This document shows positions 25,147-34,494 of a DNA stretch of 64,000 bases, in pieces. The position numbers and the translations under genes are program-made. Each line of letters opens with the position of its first letter. The first letter of the stretch is position 1. The notes under the pieces are model-generated. The model saw only the letters and a program-made list of their open reading frames with translations. It did no database searches and was not told where the DNA came from. Location of the stretch: NCBI GenBank assembly GCA_963707145.1, contig CAVPOQ010000002.1, positions 1 to 64,000 on the forward strand, written 5' to 3'. The DNA comes from RPQJ01 sp963707145. GTDB taxonomy: Bacteria > Pseudomonadota > Gammaproteobacteria > Steroidobacterales > Steroidobacteraceae.

Positions 25147-26586
25147 CTAGGCGCGGGCCCTGTCCGGCGCGTGCCGACGGTCCCCGGAAGACGCCAGCCC
25201 GATCGCCTCGCGGTACTTGGCCACGGTGCGGCGGGCCACCTTGACCCCCTCGCCCGACAGCCGCTGCGCGAGCTGCGCGTCGCTAAGGGGCCTGGTGGAG
25301 TCTTCGTCGGCGATCAGCTTGCGGATGCGCGCGCGGATCGCGACCGAGGACACGTCCTCGCCGCCGGCCCCGGCGACGTGGCTCGAGAAAAAGAAGCGGA
25401 ACTCGTAGATGCCGCGGGGAGTGAGCATGTACTTGCCCGTGGTTACGCGCGAGATCGTGGACTCGTGCATGCCCACGGCCTCCGCCACGTCGCGCAGGAT
25501 CATGGGTTGCATCGCCTCGTCGCCGCGTTCGAGGAACGCCGCCTGGCGCTGCACGATGGTGCGGGCCACGCGCAGCAGCGTGTCCTTGCGGATCTCGAGG
25601 CTGCGGATCAGCCAGCGCGCCTCCTGCAACTGCGCGCGCAGCGTCGCGTAGTCGCCCGAGCGTGACACCAGGCTCGCGTAGTCCTGGTTGACGCGCAGCC
25701 GCGGCACGGAACCCGGGTTGATCTCGACGGCCCAGCCCTGATCGGTGCGGCGCACGTACACGTCGGGAACGATGTACTCGGGCTCGCCGACCTCGAAGGT
25801 CGAGCCGGGGCGCGGGTTGCAGCCGCGGATCAGCGCGAGCGCCGCGTGCAGCGCGTCGTCGTCGGTTTCGAGCGCGGTGCGCAGCGCCGCGAGTTCGCGG
25901 TTGGCCACCGCCTGCAGGTGCTCGCGCGCGATGGCGAGCGCGAGGTCGCGGCCGGGCGTACCGGGCTCGAGCTGCGCGAGCTGCAGGCAGATGCACTCCG
26001 AGACGTCGCGGGCGCCGACGCCGGTGGGATCCAGCGTCTGTACGAAGGCGAGCACCTGCTCGACGTCCTCCTCGGTGACCGGCAGGTCCGCGCTCAGGCT
26101 GCGCGCGATGTCGGCCGGGGAATCGGTGAGATAGCCGTCGTCGTTCAACGCGTCGACGATGCCCTCGCCGATCCACACCTGGCGCGGGTCGAGGCGGCTC
26201 ACCTCGAGCTGCCAGATCAGGTGCTGGTGCAGGTCACGTTCGCGCTCGTCGGCGAATTCCATCGGGCGGTCGTCGTCGTCCGGCGCACGGCCCTCGCCCG
26301 AGGGGGTCGAGGCCTCGGTCCAGGGGTCGTCCATCTCGACGGTGACCTGCTCGACGTCCGGGGCAGCGTCCTCGGAGTCTTCGCCCTGCGGGGCGGGCTG
26401 GTCGAGCGAGGCGAGGTCGACCTGCTCGTCCTCCTCGGCCTCGAGCATGACGTTGCTCTCGAGCGCCTCCTGCACCTGCGCCTGCAACTCGAGCACGGGA
26501 AGCTGCAGCAGCCGGATGGCCTGCTGCAGCTGAGGCGTCATCGTCAGCTGCTGACCGAGCTTTAACTGCAGGGCCGGCTTGAGCAT
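25147..26586 (-). CDS. rpoN: RNA polymerase sigma-54 factor
   Basis: 479 residues. Region I is the Gln/Leu-rich activator-contact segment (LKLGQQLTMTPQLQQAIRLL), region II is acidic (about 45-105), and region III ends with the RpoN box ARRTVAKYRE (about 455-464) that reads the -24 element. It directs transcription of enhancer-dependent genes. It follows lptB in the same direction, as is standard in Gammaproteobacteria. Confidence 0.97.
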   Translation of the reverse strand: MLKPALQLKLGQQLTMTPQLQQAIRLLQLPVLELQAQVQEALESNVMLEAEEDEQVDLASLDQPAPQGEDSEDAAPDVEQVTVEMDDPWTEASTPSGEGRAPDDDDRPMEFADERERDLHQHLIWQLEVSRLDPRQVWIGEGIVDALNDDGYLTDSPADIARSLSADLPVTEEDVEQVLAFVQTLDPTGVGARDVSECICLQLAQLEPGTPGRDLALAIAREHLQAVANRELAALRTALETDDDALHAALALIRGCNPRPGSTFEVGEPEYIVPDVYVRRTDQGWAVEINPGSVPRLRVNQDYASLVSRSGDYATLRAQLQEARWLIRSLEIRKDTLLRVARTIVQRQAAFLERGDEAMQPMILRDVAEAVGMHESTISRVTTGKYMLTPRGIYEFRFFFSSHVAGAGGEDVSSVAIRARIRKLIADEDSTRPLSDAQLAQRLSGEGVKVARRTVAKYREAIGLASSGDRRHAPDRARA

Positions 26587-26622
26587 CTCGGGGCGGAGCC
26601 TTGGAGGGGAAACCCTCCGTGG

Positions 26623-27351
26623 TCAGAGTCTGAAATCCTGTCCCAAGTAGACCTCACGCACCTGAGGATTGGCAAGAATCTCCTCCGCCGATCCCGACGC
26701 GATCACACTTCCCGCGCTGACGATATAGGCACGTGTGCAAATGCCGAGCGTTTCACGGACATTGTGGTCGGTGATGAGCACGCCGATGTTGCGTGCGCTC
26801 AGGTGGCGGATGATGCGCTGGATGTCGTCCACCGAGATCGGGTCCACGCCGGCGAAGGGTTCGTCGAGCAGCATGAAGCGCGGCTCGGCCGCGAGCGCCC
26901 GGGCGATTTCCACGCGCCGCCGCTCGCCGCCGGAGAGGCTCAGCCCGCTGCTGCCGCGGATGTGGCCGATGTGCAGTTCCTCGAGCAGCGCCTCCAGCGC
27001 CGCTTCCCGCGCCGGGTCTTCCTCGAGGTCGGTGCGCGTCTCGAGGATGGCGCGGATGTTGTCCTCGACGGTGAGCTTGCGGAACACCGATGCTTCCTGG
27101 GGCAGGTAGCCCACGCCGAGCCGCGCGCGCCGGTGCATGGGCAGGCCGGTGAGTTCGCGGTCGTCGAGCCAGATGCGACCGGCGTCGCAGGGCACGAGGC
27201 CAACGATCATGTAGAAAGCGGTGGTCTTGCCGGCGCCGTTCGGGCCGAGCAGGCCGACGACCTCGCCGGAGCTGACCTCGAGCGACAGGTCCACGACCAC
27301 TTGCCGGTCGCGATAGCGCTTGCCGAGGGACTCGGCCCGCAGCCGGCTCAC
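26623..27351 (-). CDS. lptB: LPS export ABC transporter ATP-binding protein LptB
   Basis: 242 residues from GTG 27351, whose GTGA overlaps the lptA stop. Walker A GPNGAGKTT, Q-loop YLPQEASVFRKL, ABC signature LSGGERRR, Walker B FMLLDEPFAGVDP and the H-switch TDHNV are all present. Two copies drive the inner-membrane LptFG transporter that extracts lipopolysaccharide and passes it to LptC and LptA. lptFG are not in the window. Family length is normal (about 240). Confidence 0.96.
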   Translation of the reverse strand: MSRLRAESLGKRYRDRQVVVDLSLEVSSGEVVGLLGPNGAGKTTAFYMIVGLVPCDAGRIWLDDRELTGLPMHRRARLGVGYLPQEASVFRKLTVEDNIRAILETRTDLEEDPAREAALEALLEELHIGHIRGSSGLSLSGGERRRVEIARALAAEPRFMLLDEPFAGVDPISVDDIQRIIRHLSARNIGVLITDHNVRETLGICTRAYIVSAGSVIASGSAEEILANPQVREVYLGQDFRL

Positions 27352-28007
27352 GGGCCGCCGTCCTTCGGCGCCGGCTTGGTGCCGGGCTTGCGCGCCGCGG
27401 CTGCCTCCTTGGGGTTGATCGTGATCTTCACTCCGCCCGCCTCGGTGCGGCCCGGGTTGGCCGCGACGCGCTGGCGGCCGATGTCGTAGATCAGCGTGTC
27501 GCCGCGGATCTCGTTCTGCCCGTCGGTGAGCCATGCCTGGCCGGCGAGGCTGACGGTCGCCTTGCGCACGTCGTACTCGATGGAGCCGGCGCGCCCCTGG
27601 GCGAGCTGGCGGGTCTCCTTGAGCCGTTGCTCGAAGGTCGCGGGCGAGCCGAGTACCACGGCCTGCACGACCGCGTTGTCCTTGAACGTCACGGTGGCGG
27701 TGTCGGCGGCGAGCCTGCCGTCCGGCATGGTGATCCGGACCTCGCCCTTGAGGTCCCACTTCGAGTTCTCGAAGTTGAGGCCCGTCGCGCGCGCCTCCTG
27801 CGCCTCGACCTGCAGCGGCCCCTGCGTGATCTTCACCTTGCGGAACAGCAGCGTGTCGTTGCGGTAGTCGAAGTCCGACGAGGCCGCCTCGAGATTGATG
27901 GGCAGCGTCGAGTCGTACTCGTCCGCCGCCGACGCCGCCGACGCCGCGGCGCCGCAGGCGATCAGAGCGGCGAGCAGCGTGCAGCGACTAAGGAGTGAAG
28001 CGCCCAT
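27348..28007 (-). CDS. lptA: Periplasmic LPS transport protein LptA
   Basis: 219 residues with a signal peptide (about 1-28, ending ASAA) and an OstA-like beta-jellyroll (about 33-185). Typical strands are INLEAASSDFDYRNDTLLF and GEVRITMPDGRLAADTATV. It forms the bridge carrying LPS across the periplasm. The C-terminal tail (KEAAAARKPGTKPAPKDGGP) is low-complexity. It overlaps lptC by 20 bases upstream and lptB by 4 downstream, as expected for a tightly coupled operon. Confidence 0.92.
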   Translation of the reverse strand: MGASLLSRCTLLAALIACGAAASAASAADEYDSTLPINLEAASSDFDYRNDTLLFRKVKITQGPLQVEAQEARATGLNFENSKWDLKGEVRITMPDGRLAADTATVTFKDNAVVQAVVLGSPATFEQRLKETRQLAQGRAGSIEYDVRKATVSLAGQAWLTDGQNEIRGDTLIYDIGRQRVAANPGRTEAGGVKITINPKEAAAARKPGTKPAPKDGGP

Positions 28008-28563
28008 GTACGTCCGATTCTAGCTTCAGCCTGCCTTCGTTCAATGCGACCCGCAGTCCGCGCCCCTCGAGGCGGTGCGCGCCGAACTGCACCGTGACGG
28101 GTTCCTCGGTCTCGACGAGGCTCGTCACGGTGTCGTAGTTGAGTTCGTCGGTCCGGATCACCGCCGAACCACGCGACTCGGTGCCCCGGATCACGACGTC
28201 GCCCGACAGCCGGACCGACTTGGCGCCGGGCGGCAACCGGCCGCGCGCGGCAGTCACCGTCCAGGTTCCCGCGTTCGCGGTCCTGTAGTCGAGCGTGAGG
28301 TCCGAGAGCAGCACGCTCTCGTCGGACGTCTGCTGCTCGATGCGCTCCGCACGCAGCACCGTGCGCGGCGTGCCGTCGGGCCCCATTTCGGTGAGCGTCG
28401 CCTCGGTGAGGTAGTAGCCGCGCGGCTCCTCGACGACCGTCGTCTTGATGTCGTCGTCGTCGCCGTCGAACAGCCCGTACGCGAGCGCCGCGGCTGCCAC
28501 GACAGCGAGCGCCGTGAGCAGGTGGCGCCTCAGGTCGCGCGTGCGCTGAGCAGCAGATCGCAT
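27988..28563 (-). CDS. lptC: LPS export protein LptC
   Basis: 191 residues: a single N-terminal transmembrane anchor (about 15-32), then an LptC-type periplasmic jellyroll with YYLTEATLTEMGPDGTPR and LLSDLTLDYRTANAGTWTVTA. It links the LptB2FG transporter to LptA. It starts inside the end of kdsC (34-base overlap) and runs into lptA. Sequence is weakly conserved in this family; identity rests on fold-like pattern, anchor, size and position. Confidence 0.9.
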   Translation of the reverse strand: MRSAAQRTRDLRRHLLTALAVVAAAALAYGLFDGDDDDIKTTVVEEPRGYYLTEATLTEMGPDGTPRTVLRAERIEQQTSDESVLLSDLTLDYRTANAGTWTVTAARGRLPPGAKSVRLSGDVVIRGTESRGSAVIRTDELNYDTVTSLVETEEPVTVQFGAHRLEGRGLRVALNEGRLKLESDVHGRFTP

Positions 28564-29024
28564 GCTTCCCGTACCGCGCCGCGTCCGCCGCGCGACGGCG
28601 TGATCCAGTGCGCCGTCCCGAGCAGCGCCGGGTGGGCGTCTGCCACGGCGATCGCGAGGCCCGCGCGACGCAGCATCGGCAGGTCCGGCGTGTCGTCGCC
28701 CACGCAGGCGGTTTCCTCGGCCGGGACGCCGAGTTCCGCCAGCAGCCGCTCGAGTTCGGCGCCCTTGTCGCTCACGCCCTGGCGGACGTGGCAGATCCCG
28801 AGTTCCGCGGCCCGCCGCGTCACGGCTGCGCTGTCGCGGCCTGAGACGATCGCCACGCCGACGCCCGCGCGCTGCACCGCGACGAGGCCCGAGCCGTCGC
28901 GCACGTGGAATACCTTCAGTTCCTCGCCCGACGCCGACAGATACAGCCGGCCATCGGTGAGGACGCCGTCCACATCGAGCACCAGCAGGCGGATGCGGCG
29001 CGCGCGGGCGAGCACGTCGTCCAC
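28530..29024 (-). CDS. kdsC: 3-deoxy-D-manno-octulosonate 8-phosphate phosphatase KdsC
   Basis: 164 residues from GTG 29024, two bases after the kdsD stop. The HAD motif I is LLVLDVDGVLTDG (nucleophile and acid Asp), motif II has IVSGRDS, motif III the Lys in SDKGAEL, and motif IV reads CVGDDTPDLPML. It removes phosphate from Kdo-8-phosphate in the inner-core pathway of LPS. It is C0-type, short, and normally tetrameric. Confidence 0.94.
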   Translation of the reverse strand: MDDVLARARRIRLLVLDVDGVLTDGRLYLSASGEELKVFHVRDGSGLVAVQRAGVGVAIVSGRDSAAVTRRAAELGICHVRQGVSDKGAELERLLAELGVPAEETACVGDDTPDLPMLRRAGLAIAVADAHPALLGTAHWITPSRGGRGAVREACDLLLSARAT

Positions 29025-29026
29025 GG

Positions 29027-30001
29027 CTACATCACCCCCGCGCGTAGCAGGTCGTGCACGTTCAGCGCGCCGACCAGCACGCCGTCGTCGTCCACCACCG
29101 GCAACGCGGTGATGCGGTGGGCCTCCATCAGGTGCACGGCCTCGGCCGCCAGCATGCGCGGGCGGGCCACTTTCGGGCCCGCGGTCATCACCTCGCCCAT
29201 GGAGGTCGAGTGCACGTCGATCTGGCCGTCGAGCGCACGACGCAGGTCGCCGTCGGTGAACACGCCGAGTACGCGTCGGCGGCCGTCCACCACCGTGGTC
29301 ATGCCCAGGCCCTTGCGGCTCATCTCCAGGAGGCCCGCAGCGAGCGGCGTGTCCGGGCCCACCGCAGGCAGGTCCCCGCCCGTGCGCATCACCTCGTCGA
29401 CGTGCAGCAGCAGCCGGCGGCCCAGGGAACCGCCGGGGTGTGAGCGGGCGAAGTCCTCCTCGGTGAAGCCGCGTGCCTCGAGGATCGCGACGGCGAGCGC
29501 GTCGCCCATCGCGAGCGTCGCCGTCGTGCTCGCCGTCGGCGCGAGGTTGAGCGGGCAGGCCTCGGCTGGGACGCTCACGTCGAGCGTCACCGTGGCGTAG
29601 CGGCCGAGGGTGGACTGACCGTTGCCGGTGAGCGCGACCAGCGGCACGTCGAGGCGCTTGATGACCGGCAGCATCGTCAGCAGTTCGTCGGTCTCGCCGG
29701 AATTCGAGATCGCGAGCACGACGTCGCGCGCCGTGATCATGCCGATGTCGCCGTGCACCGCTTCGGCCGGGTGCAGGAAGAACGAGGGCGTGCCGGTGCT
29801 CGCGAGCGTCGCGGCGATCTTGCTGCCCACGTGGCCCGACTTGCCCATGCCTGTGACGACGACCCGCCCCTCGCAGGCGAGCAGGAGACGGCAGGCCTGA
29901 GCGAAATCTTCCCCGAGGCGGTGCTCGAGGGCGGCGACCGCCTCGGACTCGGTGGCGAGTACGCGGCGGCCGCGGGCGATCATGGCGTCGGAGGCGGGCA
30001 T
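29027..30001 (-). CDS. kdsD: Arabinose-5-phosphate isomerase KdsD
   Basis: 324 residues: an SIS sugar-isomerase domain (about 35-185; VVTGMGKSGHVGSKIAATLAS, NSGETDELLTMLP) followed by two CBS domains (about 210-324). It interconverts ribulose-5-phosphate and arabinose-5-phosphate, the first step of Kdo synthesis. It is the first gene of the minus-strand kdsD-kdsC-lptC-lptA-lptB-rpoN-hpf-rapZ-mgtE run, and is divergent from the ibaG/murA genes across a 181-base spacer that holds no other gene. Confidence 0.95.
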   Translation of the reverse strand: MPASDAMIARGRRVLATESEAVAALEHRLGEDFAQACRLLLACEGRVVVTGMGKSGHVGSKIAATLASTGTPSFFLHPAEAVHGDIGMITARDVVLAISNSGETDELLTMLPVIKRLDVPLVALTGNGQSTLGRYATVTLDVSVPAEACPLNLAPTASTTATLAMGDALAVAILEARGFTEEDFARSHPGGSLGRRLLLHVDEVMRTGGDLPAVGPDTPLAAGLLEMSRKGLGMTTVVDGRRRVLGVFTDGDLRRALDGQIDVHSTSMGEVMTAGPKVARPRMLAAEAVHLMEAHRITALPVVDDDGVLVGALNVHDLLRAGVM

Positions 30002-30182
30002 GGGGCGCGGATCTGGGCGGGTTTCCGGGTTGGAGTGCTGACGGACCCGCCGCGGCCATTGCCCGCAGCGACTCCCGCGGCCAGTGTACTACCCCCAGCC
30101 GTCCGGCCGCTCCGCCGGCAGCCCACGACCCGCGTCCGGCCGGGTTAAACTGCGCGCCCCTGCCCACGCCCGGGATCTCCCC

Positions 30183-30431
30183 ATGACCGCCGACGAGGTG
30201 ACGCAGCTGATCCGCTCGGGCCTGCCCGACGCAGAGGTGCGGGTGCTGACCGACGACGACACCCACTTCGAGGCCCTGGTGGTCTCGCGGCAGTTCGACG
30301 GGCGTCGCTCGCTGCAGCGCCACCAGCTCGTCTACGCCGCGCTCGGGCCGCGCATGGGACGGGAAATCCACGCGCTCTCGATCCAGGCGCTCACGCCGGA
30401 CGAGTGGCAGGCCGCCGGCGGCGCGGGCTGA
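30183..30431 (+). CDS. ibaG: BolA-family protein (IbaG/YrbA type)
   Basis: 82 residues from ATG 30183. The BolA fold is seen in EVTQLIRSGLPDAEVRVL, THFEALVVSRQFDGRRSLQRHQLVY (His ligand and DNA-binding-like segment) and a C-terminal IHALSIQALTPDEW. These small proteins pair with monothiol glutaredoxins in iron-sulfur cluster handling. Location next to murA is conserved. It ends 14 bases before the murA start, so the two are probably co-transcribed. Confidence 0.9.
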   Translation: MTADEVTQLIRSGLPDAEVRVLTDDDTHFEALVVSRQFDGRRSLQRHQLVYAALGPRMGREIHALSIQALTPDEWQAAGGAG

Positions 30432-30445
30432 GCGGAGCGGCGCTC

Positions 30446-31705
30446 GTGGACAAGCTCCAGATCCGCGGCGGCGTGCCGCTCGACGGCGAAGTGCGCATCT
30501 CCGGGGCCAAGAACGCGGCCCTGCCGATCCTCGCGGGCGCGCTGCTCGCCGACGGCCCGGTGTCGATCGGCAACGTCCCGCACCTGCGCGACGTCACGAC
30601 CATGATCGAGCTGCTCGGGCGCATGGGCGTGAGCGTCACCGTGGACGAGCGCATGCGCATCGAGGTCGACCCGCGCACCACGCGCGAGACGTTCGCGCCG
30701 TACGAGCTGGTGAAGACCATGCGCGCCGCGGTGCTGGTGCTCGGCCCGCTCGTGGCGCGCTTCGGCGCCGCGGACGTGTCGTTGCCGGGCGGCTGCGCGA
30801 TCGGCGCCCGGCCGGTCAACATCCACGTCGCCGGCCTGCAGGCCATGGGGGCCGAGGTCCACATCGAGAACGGTTACATCAGGGCCCGTGCCGGGCGCTT
30901 GAAGGGCGCGCGGATCGTGCTCGAGACTGTGACCGTCACCGGCACCGAGAACCTGATGATGGCGGCGGCGCTCGCCGACGGCCGTACCATCCTCGAGAAT
31001 GCGGCGCGCGAGCCGGAGATCGCCGACCTCGCGCTGTTCCTGAATTCGATGGGTGCGAGGATCTCGGGCCACGGCACCGACACCATCCTGATCGACGGCG
31101 TCGAGTCGCTGCACGGCACCGCCTACGACGTGCTGCCCGACCGCATCGAGGCCGGCACCTACCTCGTCGCCGGTGCGATCACCGGCGGGCGGGTGCGCGC
31201 CCGCAACGCCCGCCCGGAACACCTCGACGCGGTGCTCGCCAAGCTCGAGGAAGCGGGCGCCGACGTCGTGCGCGGCGAGAACTTCATCGAGGTGGACATG
31301 CGCGGCCGCCGGCCGCGGGCGGTGGACATCCGCACCGCCCCGCACCCGGGCTTTCCGACCGACATGCAGGCGCAGTTCGCGGCCCTCGACACCGTGGCCG
31401 AGGGGGTCGGCACGATCACCGAGACCATCTTCGAGAACCGCTTCATGCACATGCTCGAGATGCGCCGCATGGGCGCGGAGATCCGCCTGGAGGGCAACAC
31501 GGCGATCATCAAGGGGGTGGCGCGGCTCACGGCCGCCCCGGTCATGGCCACCGACCTGCGGGCCTCCGCGAGCCTCGTCCTGGCCGGACTGGTGGCCGAG
31601 GGCACCACGGACATCGAGCGGATCTACCACATCGACCGCGGCTACGAATGCATTGAGGAGAAGCTCGCCGGGCTCGGCGCGCAGATCCGTCGCGTGGCGG
31701 ACTAG
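30446..31705 (+). CDS. murA: UDP-N-acetylglucosamine 1-carboxyvinyltransferase
   Basis: 419 residues from GTG 30446, exactly the E. coli length. Fold signature: GGVPLDGEVRISGAKNAALP (Lys22-type residue), and the catalytic Cys117 in LPGGCAIGARPVN, the phosphoenolpyruvate and fosfomycin target. TENLMMAAALADG and HPGFPTDMQAQF are also conserved. It performs the first committed step of peptidoglycan synthesis. The presence of Cys rather than Asp predicts fosfomycin sensitivity at the target level (inference). Confidence 0.96.
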   Translation: MDKLQIRGGVPLDGEVRISGAKNAALPILAGALLADGPVSIGNVPHLRDVTTMIELLGRMGVSVTVDERMRIEVDPRTTRETFAPYELVKTMRAAVLVLGPLVARFGAADVSLPGGCAIGARPVNIHVAGLQAMGAEVHIENGYIRARAGRLKGARIVLETVTVTGTENLMMAAALADGRTILENAAREPEIADLALFLNSMGARISGHGTDTILIDGVESLHGTAYDVLPDRIEAGTYLVAGAITGGRVRARNARPEHLDAVLAKLEEAGADVVRGENFIEVDMRGRRPRAVDIRTAPHPGFPTDMQAQFAALDTVAEGVGTITETIFENRFMHMLEMRRMGAEIRLEGNTAIIKGVARLTAAPVMATDLRASASLVLAGLVAEGTTDIERIYHIDRGYECIEEKLAGLGAQIRRVAD

Positions 31706-31731
31706 CCTACCGCCGGGAGCCCCCCGCCCGT

Positions 31732-31737
31732 TATAAT
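31732..31737 (+). promoter_or_regulatory. -10 box of the petABC operon
   Basis: Consensus TATAAT 72 bases upstream of petA, in the otherwise GC-rich murA/petA spacer. A matching -35 hexamer is not evident. A CGAGGAGAG ribosome site lies right before petA. Confidence 0.5.
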
Positions 31738-31808
31738 GCTGCGCTGCACGCGAGCGCGATTTCAGACCCGTTGCCGCGAGCACCCGAATCCGTCGAGGAG
31801 AGCGCTGG

Positions 31809-32399
31809 ATGACCGAAGAAGTCGATACGGGCAGGCGTCATTTCCTGACCGTCGCCACCGTCGCGACCGGGGCCGTCGGCGCCGCGTTCGTGGCCATTCC
31901 GTTCCTGGCCTCCTGGAAGCCCAGCGCCCGCGCCAAGGCGATGGGCGCGCCGGTCGAGGTGGACATCGGCAAGCTCGAGCCAGGTGCGATGCTCAAGGTC
32001 GAGTGGCGCGGCAAGGCGGTTTTCGTCGTGAATCGCACCAAGGAGATGCTGGCACAGCTCGGCAGCATCGACGGCGATCTCCGGGATCCCGGCTCCAACG
32101 AGTCCGAGCAGCCCGCGTTCGCCAAGAACGAGGCTCGGGCGGCGAAGCCCGAGTACCTGGTGATCGTCGGCGTCTGCACGCACCTCGGCTGCGCGCCGCT
32201 CGACAAGTTCACGCCCGGCGACGCGAGCGTCTCCCCCGACTGGAAGGGCGGTTTCTTCTGCCCATGCCACGGCTCGAAGTTCGACATGTCGGGCCGCGTA
32301 TTCAAGGACGTCCCCGCCCCGACCAACCTGCCGGTGCCGCCGTACCGCTTCGTGAGCGACACGCGCATCCTCATCGGCGCCGAAGGGGAGAACGCGTGA
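31809..32399 (+). CDS. petA: Ubiquinol-cytochrome c reductase iron-sulfur (Rieske) subunit
   Basis: 196 residues. A Tat-like start (GRRHFLTVATVATG) leads into one transmembrane anchor (about 15-34). The Rieske cluster motifs are CTHLGC (Cys123, His125) and CPCHGS (Cys151, His154), with Cys128 and Cys153 able to form the conserved disulfide. It carries electrons from quinol to cytochrome c1 in the inner-membrane bc1 complex. It starts the petABC operon and overlaps petB by one base (TGATG). Confidence 0.97.
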   Translation: MTEEVDTGRRHFLTVATVATGAVGAAFVAIPFLASWKPSARAKAMGAPVEVDIGKLEPGAMLKVEWRGKAVFVVNRTKEMLAQLGSIDGDLRDPGSNESEQPAFAKNEARAAKPEYLVIVGVCTHLGCAPLDKFTPGDASVSPDWKGGFFCPCHGSKFDMSGRVFKDVPAPTNLPVPPYRFVSDTRILIGAEGENA

Positions 32400-33661
32400 T
32401 GGGCAGCACGAGCCAGACTGCACGGACCGGCGGCGGGCGCCTTGCGGCGCTCACCAACTGGGTCGACGATCGCTTCCCGATGACCAAGATGTGGAAGGAG
32501 CAGGTCTCGGAGTACTACGCGCCGAAGAACATGAACTTCTGGTACTTCTTCGGCTCGCTGGCGCTGATGGTACTGGTCATCCAGATCCTCACCGGCATCT
32601 TCCTGACGATGAACTACAAGCCTTCGTCAGCCGAGGCGTTCGGCTCCGTCGAGTACATCATGCGCGACGTGGAGTGGGGCTGGCTGATCCGCTACATGCA
32701 CTCCACCGGCGCGTCGGCGTTCTTCATCGTCGTCTACCTGCACATGTTCCGCGCGCTGCTCTACGGGTCGTACCAGAAGCCCCGCGAGCTGCTGTGGATA
32801 TTCGGCATGCTGATCTACTTCGCGCTGATGGCCGAAGCGTTCATGGGTTACCTGCTGCCGTGGGGCAACATGTCCTATTGGGGCGCGCAGGTGATCGTGT
32901 CGCTGTTCGGCGCGATCCCGTTCGTGGGCGACTCCCTCACCGAGTGGATCCGGGGCGACTACTACATCTCCGACATCACGCTGAACCGCTTCTTCGCGCT
33001 GCACGTGATCGCGATCCCGCTGGTGCTGGTGTTCCTCGTCATCGCGCACCTGATGGCACTGCACGAGGTGGGCTCGAACAATCCCGACGGCATCGACATC
33101 AAGAAGGTCAAGGGCCCGGACGGCATCCCGCTCGACGGCATCGCGTTCCATCCGTACTACACGGTCAAGGACCTGATCGGGGTCGGCGTGTTCCTGATCC
33201 TGTTCAGCCTGGTGATCTTCTACGCGCCCACCATGGGCGGCTACTTCCTCGAGCACGCCAACTTCGACCCGGCGAACCCGCTGCAGACCCCGCCGCACAT
33301 CGCGCCGGTGTGGTACTTCACGCCGTTCTACGCGATCCTGCGCGCGGTGCCGAGCAAGGGACTGGGCGCGGCGCTGATGGGGCTGGCCGTGGTGCTGTTC
33401 GTGTTCCTGCCGTGGCTCGACCGCGGCAAGGTGCGGTCCATCCGCTACCGCGGACCGCTGTTCAAGTTCTTCCTGTTCTCCTTCGCGATCGCCTTCGTGG
33501 TGCTCGGCTGGCTCGGCTTGCAGCCGCCGACGCCGCTGAACACGATCCTCGCGCGGCTGTTCACGGCGGTGTACTTCGCGTTCTTCCTGCTGATGCCGTG
33601 GTACACGAGCATCGACAAGACCAAGCCCGTGCCCACGAGGGTGACCTACCATGCGCACTAA
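32399..33661 (+). CDS. petB: Cytochrome b subunit of the bc1 complex
   Basis: 420 residues from ATG 32399 (a GTG one codon earlier is possible). Eight or nine transmembrane helices carry the heme-ligand histidines (RYMHSTGASAFF and HMFRALLYGSY, then HVIAIPLVL). The quinol-oxidation PEWY-like loop reads APVWYFTPFYAILRAVPSK, with PVWY replacing the PEWY of mitochondrial enzymes, a variation seen in some bacteria. It is the core of the Q-cycle and overlaps petC by 11 bases. Confidence 0.96.
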   Translation: MGSTSQTARTGGGRLAALTNWVDDRFPMTKMWKEQVSEYYAPKNMNFWYFFGSLALMVLVIQILTGIFLTMNYKPSSAEAFGSVEYIMRDVEWGWLIRYMHSTGASAFFIVVYLHMFRALLYGSYQKPRELLWIFGMLIYFALMAEAFMGYLLPWGNMSYWGAQVIVSLFGAIPFVGDSLTEWIRGDYYISDITLNRFFALHVIAIPLVLVFLVIAHLMALHEVGSNNPDGIDIKKVKGPDGIPLDGIAFHPYYTVKDLIGVGVFLILFSLVIFYAPTMGGYFLEHANFDPANPLQTPPHIAPVWYFTPFYAILRAVPSKGLGAALMGLAVVLFVFLPWLDRGKVRSIRYRGPLFKFFLFSFAIAFVVLGWLGLQPPTPLNTILARLFTAVYFAFFLLMPWYTSIDKTKPVPTRVTYHAH

Positions 33662-34391
33662 GCTCCTCGTCCTGGCGGCGGCGCTGGCACCCGTCGCGGC
33701 CTTCGCCGCCGGTGGTGAGGCGAGGCTCGACCACGCCAACGTCGACATCACGAACAGGGCATCGCTGCAGCGCGGCGCGTCGAACTTCGTCAACTACTGC
33801 CTCGGTTGCCACTCCGCCAAGTACGTTCGCTACAACCGCATGGCGGCCGACCTCGGCCTCTCCGAGCAGCAACTGACGCAAAACCTGATGTTCACGGGCG
33901 AGAGCCCGCACGACACGATGCGCATCGGCATCAATGCCGACGACGCGAAGCGCTGGTTCGGCGTGGTCCCTCCGGACCTCTCGCTGGTCGCGCGCAGTCG
34001 CGGGGCCGACTATCTCTACACGTTCCTGCGTTCGTTCTACGCCGACCCCGCCAAGGCCGGCGGCGTCAACAACATCGTGCTGCCTGGTACCGCCATGCCG
34101 CACGTGCTCTGGGAACTGCAGGGCGTGCAGGAGGCCGTGTGGGAAGGCCACGTCGATGCCGCCGGCAACGCGCAGAAGCACTTCCAGGAATTCAAGCTCG
34201 TCACTCCCGGCAAGCTCACGCCGGAGGAGTACGATGGCTTCGTCCGCGACACCGTCAACTTCCTCGAGTACATGGCTGAGCCCGCCCAGCTGCAGCGGCG
34301 CACGCTGGGGTTCCCCGTCATCGCATTCCTGATCTTCTTCACGCTGCTGGCATGGGCGCTGAAGAAGGAGTACTGGAAGGACGTGAAGTAG
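33651..34391 (+). CDS. petC: Cytochrome c1
   Basis: 246 residues: a signal peptide (about 1-20), the heme c motif CLGCH (Cys50, Cys53, His54) and a C-terminal membrane anchor (about 222-238) followed by KKEYWKDVK. The axial Met lies in the LPGTAMPHVLWE segment. It passes electrons from the Rieske protein to soluble cytochrome c. It closes petABC; the sspAB pair follows after 103 bases without any visible terminator hairpin. Confidence 0.95.
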   Translation: MRTKLLVLAAALAPVAAFAAGGEARLDHANVDITNRASLQRGASNFVNYCLGCHSAKYVRYNRMAADLGLSEQQLTQNLMFTGESPHDTMRIGINADDAKRWFGVVPPDLSLVARSRGADYLYTFLRSFYADPAKAGGVNNIVLPGTAMPHVLWELQGVQEAVWEGHVDAAGNAQKHFQEFKLVTPGKLTPEEYDGFVRDTVNFLEYMAEPAQLQRRTLGFPVIAFLIFFTLLAWALKKEYWKDVK

Positions 34392-34494
34392 CGGCCAGCG
34401 GGGGGCCGCCACGAGGCAGCCTCCCATCCACGGCCGGAGCCGCGCACGCGCACGGTCCCGTCCCCGCTTTCGTCCGCAGGGGGGTGCCCACGGC